Assembly: GCF_000024425.1 (NCBI RefSeq)
Contig: NC_013946.1
Location: 1,240,001-1,304,000, forward strand
DNA from: Meiothermus ruber DSM 1279
GTDB lineage: Bacteria > Deinococcota > Deinococci > Deinococcales > Thermaceae
Length of the DNA: 64,000 nucleotides
Direction of reading: 5' to 3'
Shown here: piece after piece, positions 1 to 6,339 of the stretch
How the letters are laid out: every line of letters starts with the position of its first letter
Numbering within the stretch: the first letter of the stretch is position 1
Made by a program: the position numbers and the translations under genes
The notes under the pieces: generated by a model
Told to the model about the DNA's origin: nothing
The model's input: only the letters and a program-made list of their open reading frames with translations
The model's database searches: none

Positions 1-29
1 AATTAAACCCAACTGGTCTAACATAAAGC

Positions 30-1037
30 ATGGGACTTGAAAAGCGCTCACACCGGAAGTCCAGACGCTTGCTCGAGGTCGTAGGGCTACTGGAACTCAG
101 GCCCCACAGCACAAAAGAGCTTGCTGAGCGTCTGGGCGTCAGCCAGCGCACGGTGCAACGGGATATTGATGAATTGCATTCCCTGCGCCCAGAGCTGCAA
201 GAGGATGGTCATGGTCGGTATTTCATACCTAATAATGCGCCCTCCAATCCATACAACCTGCTCCTGCGCTACGCTACCTTTCGATTCTTCTACCACCAGG
301 CGCCTACGCACCATCAGTACTTCATGCAGGAATTGCACCGTCTGGTCAAGGAACTGCCGGAGCATATCCGCCACCTGGTCGCCCTGGACCTCGAGGCCTA
401 CCGCCGGCGCAACCTTCCCTCCGACCGCACCCTGGAGATGGTCTTGCGGGCCTGGGGAGAACGCCGCGTCTTGCAGGTGGACTATCAAAGTCTGCAGGGC
501 CGGCAGACCCGACGGGAACTGGAGATCTGGTTTCTGGAGCTAAACCGCTGGAACCTGGCGCTCTATGTTCTTGCCCGGGTACCCGGTTCAAGCTATCCAG
601 GCCCCCAGATGTACAAGCTGGCGCGCATGTCAAACCCGAGAATCCTGGAAAAAACCTACACCATCCCCCAGGATTTCAACCCCAATAAATTCTTTTCCGG
701 GGCCTGGGGGGTTGCCCTGGCCCATCAAAAGGCGCGGGTGGTGCTTCGGTTTGCCCCAGCGGTGATTCCCAGACTCCGTGAGGGGGATTTGCCAGGGCCC
801 GCCGAGTGGCGCGTGCTGGAGGACGGCCGCGCGGAAGCGGTGTATGAGGTCAACACTGGCCCGGATGGCTACCCCTTCGAACTTCTGGGCTGGGTGCTTT
901 CCTGGGGCAGCCTGGTGGAGGTGGTGGCCCCCGCCGATCTACGGGCCCGCTGGCTTCAGGAGATTCGCAACCTGGCCGAGAGATGGATAGACACCCTGCC
1001 GCCGACGCCTCTTCTGCACAGCAGTTGGCGACACTAG
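30..1037 (+). CDS. HTH/WYL-domain transcriptional regulator
   Basis: A 335-residue DNA-binding regulator. Residues about 28-55 form a DeoR-like winged helix-turn-helix (STKELAERLGVSQRTVQRDI). The C-terminal half carries a WYL-type domain, seen around LNRWNLALYVLAR and the following strands. WYL regulators often act as ligand- or nucleic-acid-sensing repressors and are frequent beside phage-defence islands; that is family knowledge. Here the gene opens the window and reads toward the YbjN, Ro and defence genes, so control of that region is an inference. The stop codon TAG lies in the loop of a 17-bp palindrome at 1028-1044, a possible autoregulatory operator. No ligand can be named. Confidence 0.85.
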   Translation: MGLEKRSHRKSRRLLEVVGLLELRPHSTKELAERLGVSQRTVQRDIDELHSLRPELQEDGHGRYFIPNNAPSNPYNLLLRYATFRFFYHQAPTHHQYFMQELHRLVKELPEHIRHLVALDLEAYRRRNLPSDRTLEMVLRAWGERRVLQVDYQSLQGRQTRRELEIWFLELNRWNLALYVLARVPGSSYPGPQMYKLARMSNPRILEKTYTIPQDFNPNKFFSGAWGVALAHQKARVVLRFAPAVIPRLREGDLPGPAEWRVLEDGRAEAVYEVNTGPDGYPFELLGWVLSWGSLVEVVAPADLRARWLQEIRNLAERWIDTLPPTPLLHSSWRH

Positions 1038-1044
1038 GTGTCGC
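1028..1044. promoter_or_regulatory. 17-bp palindrome, candidate operator
   Basis: GCGACAC-TAG-GTGTCGC is a perfect inverted repeat with 7-bp arms and a 3-bp loop. It ends six bases before a candidate -35 box at 1051. It spans the end of the WYL gene and has no T-tract, so an operator is more likely than a terminator. Confidence 0.4.
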
Positions 1045-1050
1045 AGTGCT

Positions 1051-1080
1051 TTGCAAAACTGACCTTACTTCGGCTAGGTA
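1051..1080 (+). promoter_or_regulatory. candidate promoter of the YbjN-like gene
   Basis: TTGCAA at 1051-1056 and TAGGTA at 1075-1080 are separated by 18 bp. They lie 16 bp upstream of the chosen ATG at 1097, directly downstream of the palindrome at 1028-1044. Confidence 0.4.
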
Positions 1081-1096
1081 TAGGGGTGATGCCAAC

Positions 1097-1591
1097 ATGG
1101 AGATGAAGCGCCAGCATCAAACGGTGGAGTTTAACCGCGCACTCATTCGCCAGTACGTGGAGGAGCGAGGCCTCCGGTACCTGACCGATCAGGATGGGGA
1201 CTACGTAGCCATTATGGCGATGGAACATTGCCCGCAAAAGCTTTTCACCATCTTTGCGGCTTCGGGTCTGCGGGAAGATGTTTTTTCCATCACCATGCGC
1301 GTGGAGCCCTCTCCGGAGATGTCCGAGCTGGAGGCGCTTCGGCTGGTGAACCGCTGGAACACCCAGCGCCGCTGGCCCAGGGCCTACCACACCGAGGACG
1401 GTTTTACCCTGGACTGGCACATCGACCTCGAGATGGGCATCAGCCCGGCCCTTTTCGCCGATATGTGCAATACGGTGATGCTGGCGGCCCACCAGTTTGT
1501 GATGGAGCTCAACCCTGGGCGGGGCCAGGGCGTGGCTGAGATGCAGGATCTGTTCCGTACCTTGCTGGAGCGATTGCGAGAGAGAAGATAA
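1097..1591 (+). CDS. YbjN-domain protein
   Basis: A 164-residue protein with the YbjN-like fold: an N-terminal helix, a central sheet and a C-terminal helical part. The segment LVNRWNTQRRWPRAY followed by FTLDWHIDLEMG is characteristic of the family. YbjN-like proteins resemble type III secretion chaperones and are thought to bind partner proteins; no enzyme activity is expected. The reading frame is open from 983, but ATG 1097 (or 1103) lies just downstream of a plausible promoter and the extra residues look non-coding. The next gene follows after 20 bp, so the two are probably co-transcribed. The partner is unknown. Confidence 0.75.
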   Translation: MEMKRQHQTVEFNRALIRQYVEERGLRYLTDQDGDYVAIMAMEHCPQKLFTIFAASGLREDVFSITMRVEPSPEMSELEALRLVNRWNTQRRWPRAYHTEDGFTLDWHIDLEMGISPALFADMCNTVMLAAHQFVMELNPGRGQGVAEMQDLFRTLLERLRERR

Positions 1592-1611
1592 GCCGGCCAC
1601 AGGAGGCAGAT

Positions 1612-1884
1612 ATGGACAAGCTCAAGCACAACCCTTACACCGGAGCCTACGAGTTTGCGGAAGATGATATGGAGCCGACCTACAACGAGTATGAAGGGCG
1701 CTACGAGCTGGGCCGCCCGGAGGATCTGAGCTACTCCCCCTATACCCGCAGCTACAGCAAAAAAGGGAGCAAGCTGGTGGATCGATACAACCCCTACACC
1801 GGCCGCTACGAGCAGGCGCCGGAGGATTGGGAGCTTATGTACAACCCTTACAGCGGGAAGTACGAGTTTGGACCCAAGGAGTAA
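1612..1884 (+). CDS. Small NPYTG-repeat protein
   Basis: A 90-residue protein built almost wholly of a short repeat. HNPYTGAYEF, YNEYEGRYEL, YSPYTRSYSK, YNPYTGRYEQ and YNPYSGKYEF recur about every 16-18 residues, five units in all. A good AGGAGG ribosome site lies about 8 bases before ATG 1612, and the stop at 1884 closes a compact gene, so I regard it as real. I do not recognise a named family. The regular Tyr/Pro/Gly units with charged linkers suggest a repetitive binding or structural peptide. It sits in the transcription unit of the YbjN-like gene, just upstream of the Ro/Y RNA locus. Confidence 0.7.
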   Translation: MDKLKHNPYTGAYEFAEDDMEPTYNEYEGRYELGRPEDLSYSPYTRSYSKKGSKLVDRYNPYTGRYEQAPEDWELMYNPYSGKYEFGPKE

Positions 1885-1933
1885 AGCCGAGGAGGTGTAG
1901 AAAGGGCTGTCCAGTTCGAATCAGGCCCACCTA

Positions 1934-1962
1934 TTGACAGACTTTGAATGGGCATGTACAAT
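1934..1962 (+). promoter_or_regulatory. Strong sigma-A-type promoter
   Basis: TTGACA (1934-1939), a spacer of exactly 17 bp, then TACAAT (1957-1962). This is one of the best consensus promoters in the window. No open reading frame begins soon after it: the next start codon with a ribosome site is at 2192. A non-coding RNA or a long leader is therefore expected to begin near 1969. Confidence 0.7.
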
Positions 1963-1968
1963 GCACCC

Positions 1969-2080
1969 TTGCGGCGTTGCGAGGATCGGCTACTTCCGAA
2001 GTAAGATCATCCACTTATGTTGATCAGGAGTAAGAAGGCCAGCACCGATCCCACCTTGACCCGCCCCGCTTTGCGGGTAG
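1969..2080 (+). ncRNA. Candidate Y RNA
   Basis: An untranslated stretch behind a consensus promoter and upstream of a Ro60/TROVE gene, the place where Y RNA genes are known in Deinococcus. GGATCGG (1983-1989) pairs perfectly with CCGATCC (2045-2051) to close the RNA. Inside are two hairpins, TACTT-CCG-AAGTA (1991-2003) and GATCA/TGATC (2005-2025). The outer strands GCGG (1971) and CCGC (2061) can also pair, and the 3' strand has CTTGAC (2055-2060), resembling the conserved CUUGAC of Ro-binding stems. CCCGC-TTT-GCGGG (2065-2077) may be a weak terminator. This is folding by eye; the remaining sequence to 2190 shows nothing else. Confidence 0.45.
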
Positions 2081-2191
2081 TCTTGTATCCAAGAAATTCT
2101 AGTTTATAAATCCTAATACAATCTGTACTTCGTAGGTCGGTCGGCGAGATAGGTGACCTGTGGCGGCTTTGGCCGCGATAAGGAGGGTGGC

Positions 2192-2629
2192 ATGTTGCGC
2201 ATGAAAGCCATCGTGGAGGATTTGTCGTCCTGGATTCGGGGGAACGATATGGAAGTCTTGCAAAGCAAGGTAGACGGGGAAAGGGATGGATTCCTGGCCT
2301 TCGCCTCTGACGACCACCTGAAATTCACGCTGCTCTTGCAAGAGGAGGACGACGGGCTTTTCTACTACCGCCTTGCCGTCTTTTTCTCCAGGATCGGCCT
2401 GCCCTGCACCCCCGCGGAAGCCCTGCTCCAGAACATCACCTCCAAGGTTAAGGGGGTCAAGGCCTACCTGGACGAGGATGGCGATATGGTGCTGGGCACC
2501 GATGGTTTTACTCACGATCCTCACGCTCTTCCCTTCGTGCTGCCCAGGCTGATGCAGGTGCTGGAACACGCTAGTAAGTTGATAGCCATGTGGTTCTTGA
2601 TGGATCAGCTTTTGCTGCTGAGGAGGTAA
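2192..2629 (+). CDS. YbjN-like protein beside the Ro gene
   Basis: A 145-residue protein with an alternating strand/helix pattern (LKFTLLLQEEDDGLFYYRLAV) and a final helix. It resembles the YbjN/secretion-chaperone fold, like the protein at 1097. ATG 2192 is chosen because AGGAGG lies about 7 bases upstream; the frame is open from 2153. The stop is 4 bp before the TROVE gene, so the two are translationally coupled in practice. The tail ends in a hydrophobic, leucine-rich helix (MWFLMDQLLLLRR) that could be a docking surface. It may be a partner or chaperone of the Ro protein; that is an inference. Confidence 0.65.
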   Translation: MLRMKAIVEDLSSWIRGNDMEVLQSKVDGERDGFLAFASDDHLKFTLLLQEEDDGLFYYRLAVFFSRIGLPCTPAEALLQNITSKVKGVKAYLDEDGDMVLGTDGFTHDPHALPFVLPRLMQVLEHASKLIAMWFLMDQLLLLRR

Positions 2630-2633
2630 GCTT

Positions 2634-4103
2634 ATGTCCTTGACCTTCACCTATGAGGGCGGTCTTGCCCTCGTACCTACTGCCCATGCAGAGTTTCTGG
2701 CACTTGCTCTAAACTGGCTTCCTGGCAACACCTTTTATGAGGGTGAGACCGAGCGTCAGCGGAGATACCTACACCTAAGCTCGAGCCTTCTCTTGCACGA
2801 CCCTGCCTTTGTGGCGGATCTGGCAGCCTACAGCCGCCAGATTCTGGGCCTTCGCACGGTGGGGGCGTATCTGGTAGGTACCCTCTTCCTGGCGGGCTCC
2901 GAGGTGAGCCAGGGGCTCGGTTATCCAGGCGAGGCCCGATCCCTGGCCTTCCGGGCAGCCCGCGCGGTATGGCGCCGTGGGGATGAGCACCTGCAAACCC
3001 TGGGCCACCTGGCTCACCTCAAGCTTCCCCTGCCCAAGGGGCTTCGAAAGGCGGTGAAAGCTCATCTGGAGGCCCTGCCCCCCAGGCAGCTCCTCAAGTA
3101 CAAGCAGGTGAGCCCTACCGCGTTATCCGAGGGGTTCAGCCAGCGGGACGCCATTCGCTTGGTGCATCCCCGCCCCCGTACCCAGGAAAGCGAGGCAGTC
3201 TTCCGCTACCTCCTGGGTAGGGCAGGCCCCATGGAAATTGCTCTGGTAGAGCGCATGCGCCAGGAAGCCCCCACCTGGGAGGCGCTGCTTTCTGCTCAGG
3301 GCAGTACGCCTGAGGTATGGCGGGGGGCGCTGCCCCGGATGAAGGCCCTGGCCCTGGTGCGCAACCTGCGAAACTGCCTCGAGGCCGGTCTTTCCATCGA
3401 GGAGCTTCTGCCAAATGCGGAGCGGGTGGATGTGCGTGATCTCTTCCCCCACCAGCTTTTCCGGGCCTACCAGGAGGTTTCTCCGGCCCTCCCCCTTCTG
3501 GATCGCCTGTTCCACCGCATGGTGGAGGCGCGCCCGCCTATGAAGGATACCCTGGTGCTCCTGGACGTCTCGGGTTCCATGTGCGGTACCCCGCTGGCAC
3601 AGGCTGCCCCGCTGGCGGTGGCCCTGGCCCTCAAGGGCGGGATCATCGTCCCCTTTGACAGCGTGGTGCGCCCTGCGGTTCTCCCCGGTGAAAGCCCCAT
3701 CCAGACAGTGGAGGAGCTGTTGCGGCTGGGGGGTGGGGGCACCTGCCTGGGGCAAGCGGTGGATTACGCTGCCTACCAGGCAGCCGAGGAAGGGTATCGC
3801 CGCCTTGTGGTGATCACGGATGAGCAGGCCCACGACGACGCCCTCCTGGCCTTGCGGCGTTTTCTAAAGGGGGGCACCAGGCGTCAGGCGCACGTGATCA
3901 ACCTGGTCGGCTACGCCCCCAGCGTGGTGAGCCCCCATCCCCGGCTCCACCGCCACGCGGGGTTCAACCCCCGGTTGCTGGATTTCCTGCCACTGGTAGA
4001 AGGCGGCGGCGAGGCGGTCAGGGGCTTCCTGGAGCGCTGGGAGCGGGAAGCCGGGCTGGAAGGGAAGGCGCTCGAGGCTGTTTCCGGGGAAGAGGAGGAT
4101 TGA
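2634..4103 (+). CDS. rsr: TROVE/Ro60-family RNA-binding protein
   Basis: A 489-residue member of the Ro60 (Rsr) family, which forms a ring that binds Y RNAs and the ends of misfolded RNAs. Residues about 1-290 form the helical TROVE ring (the segments around HLAHLKLPLPKGLRKAV and LLKYKQVSPTALSEGF). Residues about 300-470 form a von Willebrand A domain with the MIDAS motif DVSGSM beginning at residue 311 and a later VVITDEQ. The length matches bacterial Ro proteins. In Deinococcus, Rsr works with Y RNA and exonucleases after UV or heat stress. Here a candidate Y RNA lies at 1969-2080 and a YbjN-like gene immediately precedes it. A good AGGAGG site precedes the ATG. Confidence 0.9.
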   Translation: MSLTFTYEGGLALVPTAHAEFLALALNWLPGNTFYEGETERQRRYLHLSSSLLLHDPAFVADLAAYSRQILGLRTVGAYLVGTLFLAGSEVSQGLGYPGEARSLAFRAARAVWRRGDEHLQTLGHLAHLKLPLPKGLRKAVKAHLEALPPRQLLKYKQVSPTALSEGFSQRDAIRLVHPRPRTQESEAVFRYLLGRAGPMEIALVERMRQEAPTWEALLSAQGSTPEVWRGALPRMKALALVRNLRNCLEAGLSIEELLPNAERVDVRDLFPHQLFRAYQEVSPALPLLDRLFHRMVEARPPMKDTLVLLDVSGSMCGTPLAQAAPLAVALALKGGIIVPFDSVVRPAVLPGESPIQTVEELLRLGGGGTCLGQAVDYAAYQAAEEGYRRLVVITDEQAHDDALLALRRFLKGGTRRQAHVINLVGYAPSVVSPHPRLHRHAGFNPRLLDFLPLVEGGGEAVRGFLERWEREAGLEGKALEAVSGEEED

Positions 4104-4114
4104 CGTACAGATTC

Positions 4115-4146
4115 GATATTGACAATGCCAAATGATATTGACAATG
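4115..4146 (+). promoter_or_regulatory. Direct-repeat operator with two TTGACA boxes
   Basis: GATATTGACAATG occurs twice exactly (4115-4127 and 4134-4146), with centres 19 bp apart, about two helical turns. Each copy contains TTGACA. The stretch lies between the TROVE stop and ATG 4173 of the MerR-like gene. TATTAC at 4158 could be a -10, but its spacing to either -35 is unusual. Confidence 0.45.
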
Positions 4147-4172
4147 TAAGATGTAAGTATTACCCTTGGAAT

Positions 4173-4790
4173 ATGGACAGCCTCGAGACCCTGTTGCAGC
4201 GCGGTGCCGAGTGGGATCTGGCGGGGCTGGTGCGCGAAGCCAACGCCCGCCTGCCCCGCTACTTGCCCCAGGAGTTCGGCAGCCAGCGGGTGCGCGAGGC
4301 GGTTACGGCCCGCCTGGTGCGCCACTACACCGGGCTGGGGATGCTCGACGAGCCCCTGCGGGTAGGGCGGGAGGCCCGCTACTCGGCGCGGCACCTGCTG
4401 CAACTGCTGGTGGTGCGGCGCCTGATGGCCGAGGGGCACGGGGCCAGCGCCCTGGGGGATCTGGCCCGGCGCAAGAGCGACGCCGAGCTGCTGGCGATGC
4501 TCGAGGGTGGGGTGGCCCTCACCGCCAAAGAGACCCCATCCGCGCTTAGCTACCTGACGGAGCTGCGCCAGCAGTACCGGATGCCCACTGCTCCGATCCC
4601 CTCGGCTGCCCCGCTCCCTGTGGAGGCAGCCCCACCAGCCGAGCTGCGCTGGCGACGCTTCGAGATCGTCCCTGGATTGGAACTGCACGTGCGCGAAGAC
4701 TTCCGCCTACCCAAGACCCCCAGCGAGCTGGACGCCTTGTTGCGACACCTGCGCGAGCGGCTCGAGACTCAAAAACCGCGCCGACGCTGA
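4173..4790 (+). CDS. MerR-like HTH regulator
   Basis: A 205-residue protein. Residues about 25-100 look like a MerR-type winged helix: a YSARHLLQLLVVRRL helix pair followed by EGHGASALGDLARRKSDAEL, the usual MerR pattern of a turn, a wing and a recognition-like segment. The C-terminal half has a proline/alanine linker and a short domain (FEIVPGLELHVREDF) that I do not recognise. The frame is open from 4119, but ATG 4173 is chosen because the upstream part is the repeated operator. It lacks a clear ribosome site and may be leaderless. It is followed after 28 bp by a vWA gene; the pairing of a regulator with the TROVE/vWA genes suggests it controls them. Confidence 0.6.
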   Translation: MDSLETLLQRGAEWDLAGLVREANARLPRYLPQEFGSQRVREAVTARLVRHYTGLGMLDEPLRVGREARYSARHLLQLLVVRRLMAEGHGASALGDLARRKSDAELLAMLEGGVALTAKETPSALSYLTELRQQYRMPTAPIPSAAPLPVEAAPPAELRWRRFEIVPGLELHVREDFRLPKTPSELDALLRHLRERLETQKPRRR

Positions 4791-4818
4791 AACCTGCGCA
4801 ACCAGAAGGAGGAAGGAT

Positions 4819-6057
4819 ATGCACCCCGATTCAAGCCCGAACGCCCGGCCCCACCTCGATCTCATCCCCCTCAAGCCGGGGGTGAGCGCCACCCGCCCGA
4901 CCCGCCAGCAGGTGTTGCTGCGCATCCACACCCCCACGCCCCAGGCCCGGCCCGAGCGCCCGCTGCTCAACCTGGCCCTGGTGCTCGACCGCTCCGGCTC
5001 CATGGGGGGGAGCAAGCTGAAGTACACCAAGGAGGCCGCTATCTACGCGGTGCACAACCTGCTGCCCGAGGATCGGGTGGCGGTGGTGATCTACGACGAT
5101 GCTGTGGAGGTGCTGGTGCCCAGTACGCCGGTGGCGGATGGGCGTGCGGCCATTGCGAACCTTATTCGCACGATTCGCACTGGCGGGAGCACCGCGTTGC
5201 ACGCGGGCTGGCTGGAGGGGGCCACCCAGGTGGCGGCCTACCAGGAGGCGGGGCGGCTCAACCGGGTGGTGCTGCTCTCCGACGGCCTGGCCAACCGGGG
5301 GGAGACCAACCCCGGCGTGATTGCCGAGCAGGTGCGGGAGCTGGCCCGCCGGGGCGTGAGCACCAGCACCCTGGGCGTCGGCCTTGACTACAACGAGGAT
5401 CTCATGACCACCATGGCCGATGCGGGGGAGGGCAACTACTACTTCATCGAGAGCCCCGCCGACCTGCCCCGCATCTTCGCGCAGGAACTAGCGGGCCTGG
5501 CCGGGACGCTGGGCACCCGGGTGCGGCTGTGGCTGCGGCCCGGCGACGGGAGCCGGGCCTGGCTCTTCAACGACCTCGAGCAAGACCCTTCCGGGGCTTA
5601 CGTGCTGCCCAACCTGGTGGCCGGGATCCCGCTGGAGTTCCTGCTGGAGCTGGAAGCCCCGGCGGGCCGCGAGGCTTCTTTGCGTCTGGAGCTCGACTGG
5701 GAGACCCCGGAGGGCCAGCGGGAGCGCCTCGAGGCGGTCCTGAGGCTGCCCGTGCTGGAGGAAGCGGAGTTTGAGCGGCTCCAGCCCCACCCCGATGTCG
5801 CTGCCATGACGGCCAAGCTCGAGGCCACCCGCGCCCGCCAGCGGGCCATGGAGGCCCTAGCCGACGGCGACCTCGAGGCGGCCCGGCACGCCCTGCACCG
5901 TGCCGCCCCCATGCTCGCCAGCTTTGGCCCTGCGCTGGCCGCCGAGGCGCATGAACTCCGGCTTTTGCTCGATGAGATTGAGACCGCACCCCAGCGCGCC
6001 CGCAAAACCCTTTCCAGCCAGGTCTACCGCGACCGTAAGGGCCGCAAGGATTTCTGA
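4819..6057 (+). CDS. vWA-domain protein (ChlD-like)
   Basis: A 412-residue protein with no signal peptide or membrane segment, so probably cytoplasmic. Residues about 50-220 form a von Willebrand A domain. The MIDAS motif DRSGSM starts at residue 57, TGGSTAL supplies the threonine loop, and VVLLSDG is the third metal-site segment. The middle part is a beta-rich domain (about 225-310), followed by alpha-helical residues that include a run of arginines. A GGAGGAAGG ribosome site precedes the ATG. vWA proteins of this kind bind partners through a metal ion and often work with AAA+ ATPases; no ATPase lies beside it. It closes the Ro gene cluster. Confidence 0.85.
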   Translation: MHPDSSPNARPHLDLIPLKPGVSATRPTRQQVLLRIHTPTPQARPERPLLNLALVLDRSGSMGGSKLKYTKEAAIYAVHNLLPEDRVAVVIYDDAVEVLVPSTPVADGRAAIANLIRTIRTGGSTALHAGWLEGATQVAAYQEAGRLNRVVLLSDGLANRGETNPGVIAEQVRELARRGVSTSTLGVGLDYNEDLMTTMADAGEGNYYFIESPADLPRIFAQELAGLAGTLGTRVRLWLRPGDGSRAWLFNDLEQDPSGAYVLPNLVAGIPLEFLLELEAPAGREASLRLELDWETPEGQRERLEAVLRLPVLEEAEFERLQPHPDVAAMTAKLEATRARQRAMEALADGDLEAARHALHRAAPMLASFGPALAAEAHELRLLLDEIETAPQRARKTLSSQVYRDRKGRKDF

Positions 6058-6100
6058 GCCTCGAGGTGCATCTGCCGCTGCTTAGCCTTGCTGGACTCCC

Positions 6101-6106
6101 TATAAT
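6101..6106 (+). promoter_or_regulatory. Perfect -10 box TATAAT
   Basis: TATAAT at 6101-6106 has only a poor -35 (CTGCTT, 6078-6083) at 17 bp. It is the only promoter-like signal in the 282 bp between the vWA gene and the large helicase gene, so it probably drives the DISARM-like cluster through a leader of about 230 bases. Confidence 0.45.
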
Positions 6107-6150
6107 GCGTGCAACCGGCACGGGCATGGCCTGCCAATGGGGGAGACAGA

Positions 6151-6264
6151 ATGCCGATGACTGAAGCCCTTCATCGCGTGCTGGTGGTATGCGCTGTGAT
6201 GGATAGGGCTATGCAGAAGGGCTGCGAGATTCTATACCGGCCCCCAGGGGCAGTGCTACCCTGA
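6151..6264 (+). CDS. Possible 37-residue leader peptide
   Basis: ATG 6151 is preceded by GGGGGAG with a 5-base gap, a good ribosome site, and lies 45 bases after a TATAAT box. The product begins MPMTEALHRVLVVCAV and has no recognised family. It may be a leader peptide, a small unknown protein or chance. Nothing except the ribosome site supports it. Confidence 0.2.
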   Translation: MPMTEALHRVLVVCAVMDRAMQKGCEILYRPPGAVLP

Positions 6265-6339
6265 CCATGCGTCCTGAGGCCACGATTCCCACGGACGGCT
6301 ATTCGAGCTGCGGCAATGAGCTGTATGAGGGGGACTGGG

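Noticed and set aside
1903-1930. tRNA T-arm-like sequence (TTCGAAT at 1915-1921 with GGGC/GCCC around)
   Set aside because: No anticodon or acceptor arm fits, and the T-stem pairs badly; it ends before the promoter at 1934. A tRNA gene or attachment site could not be supported.
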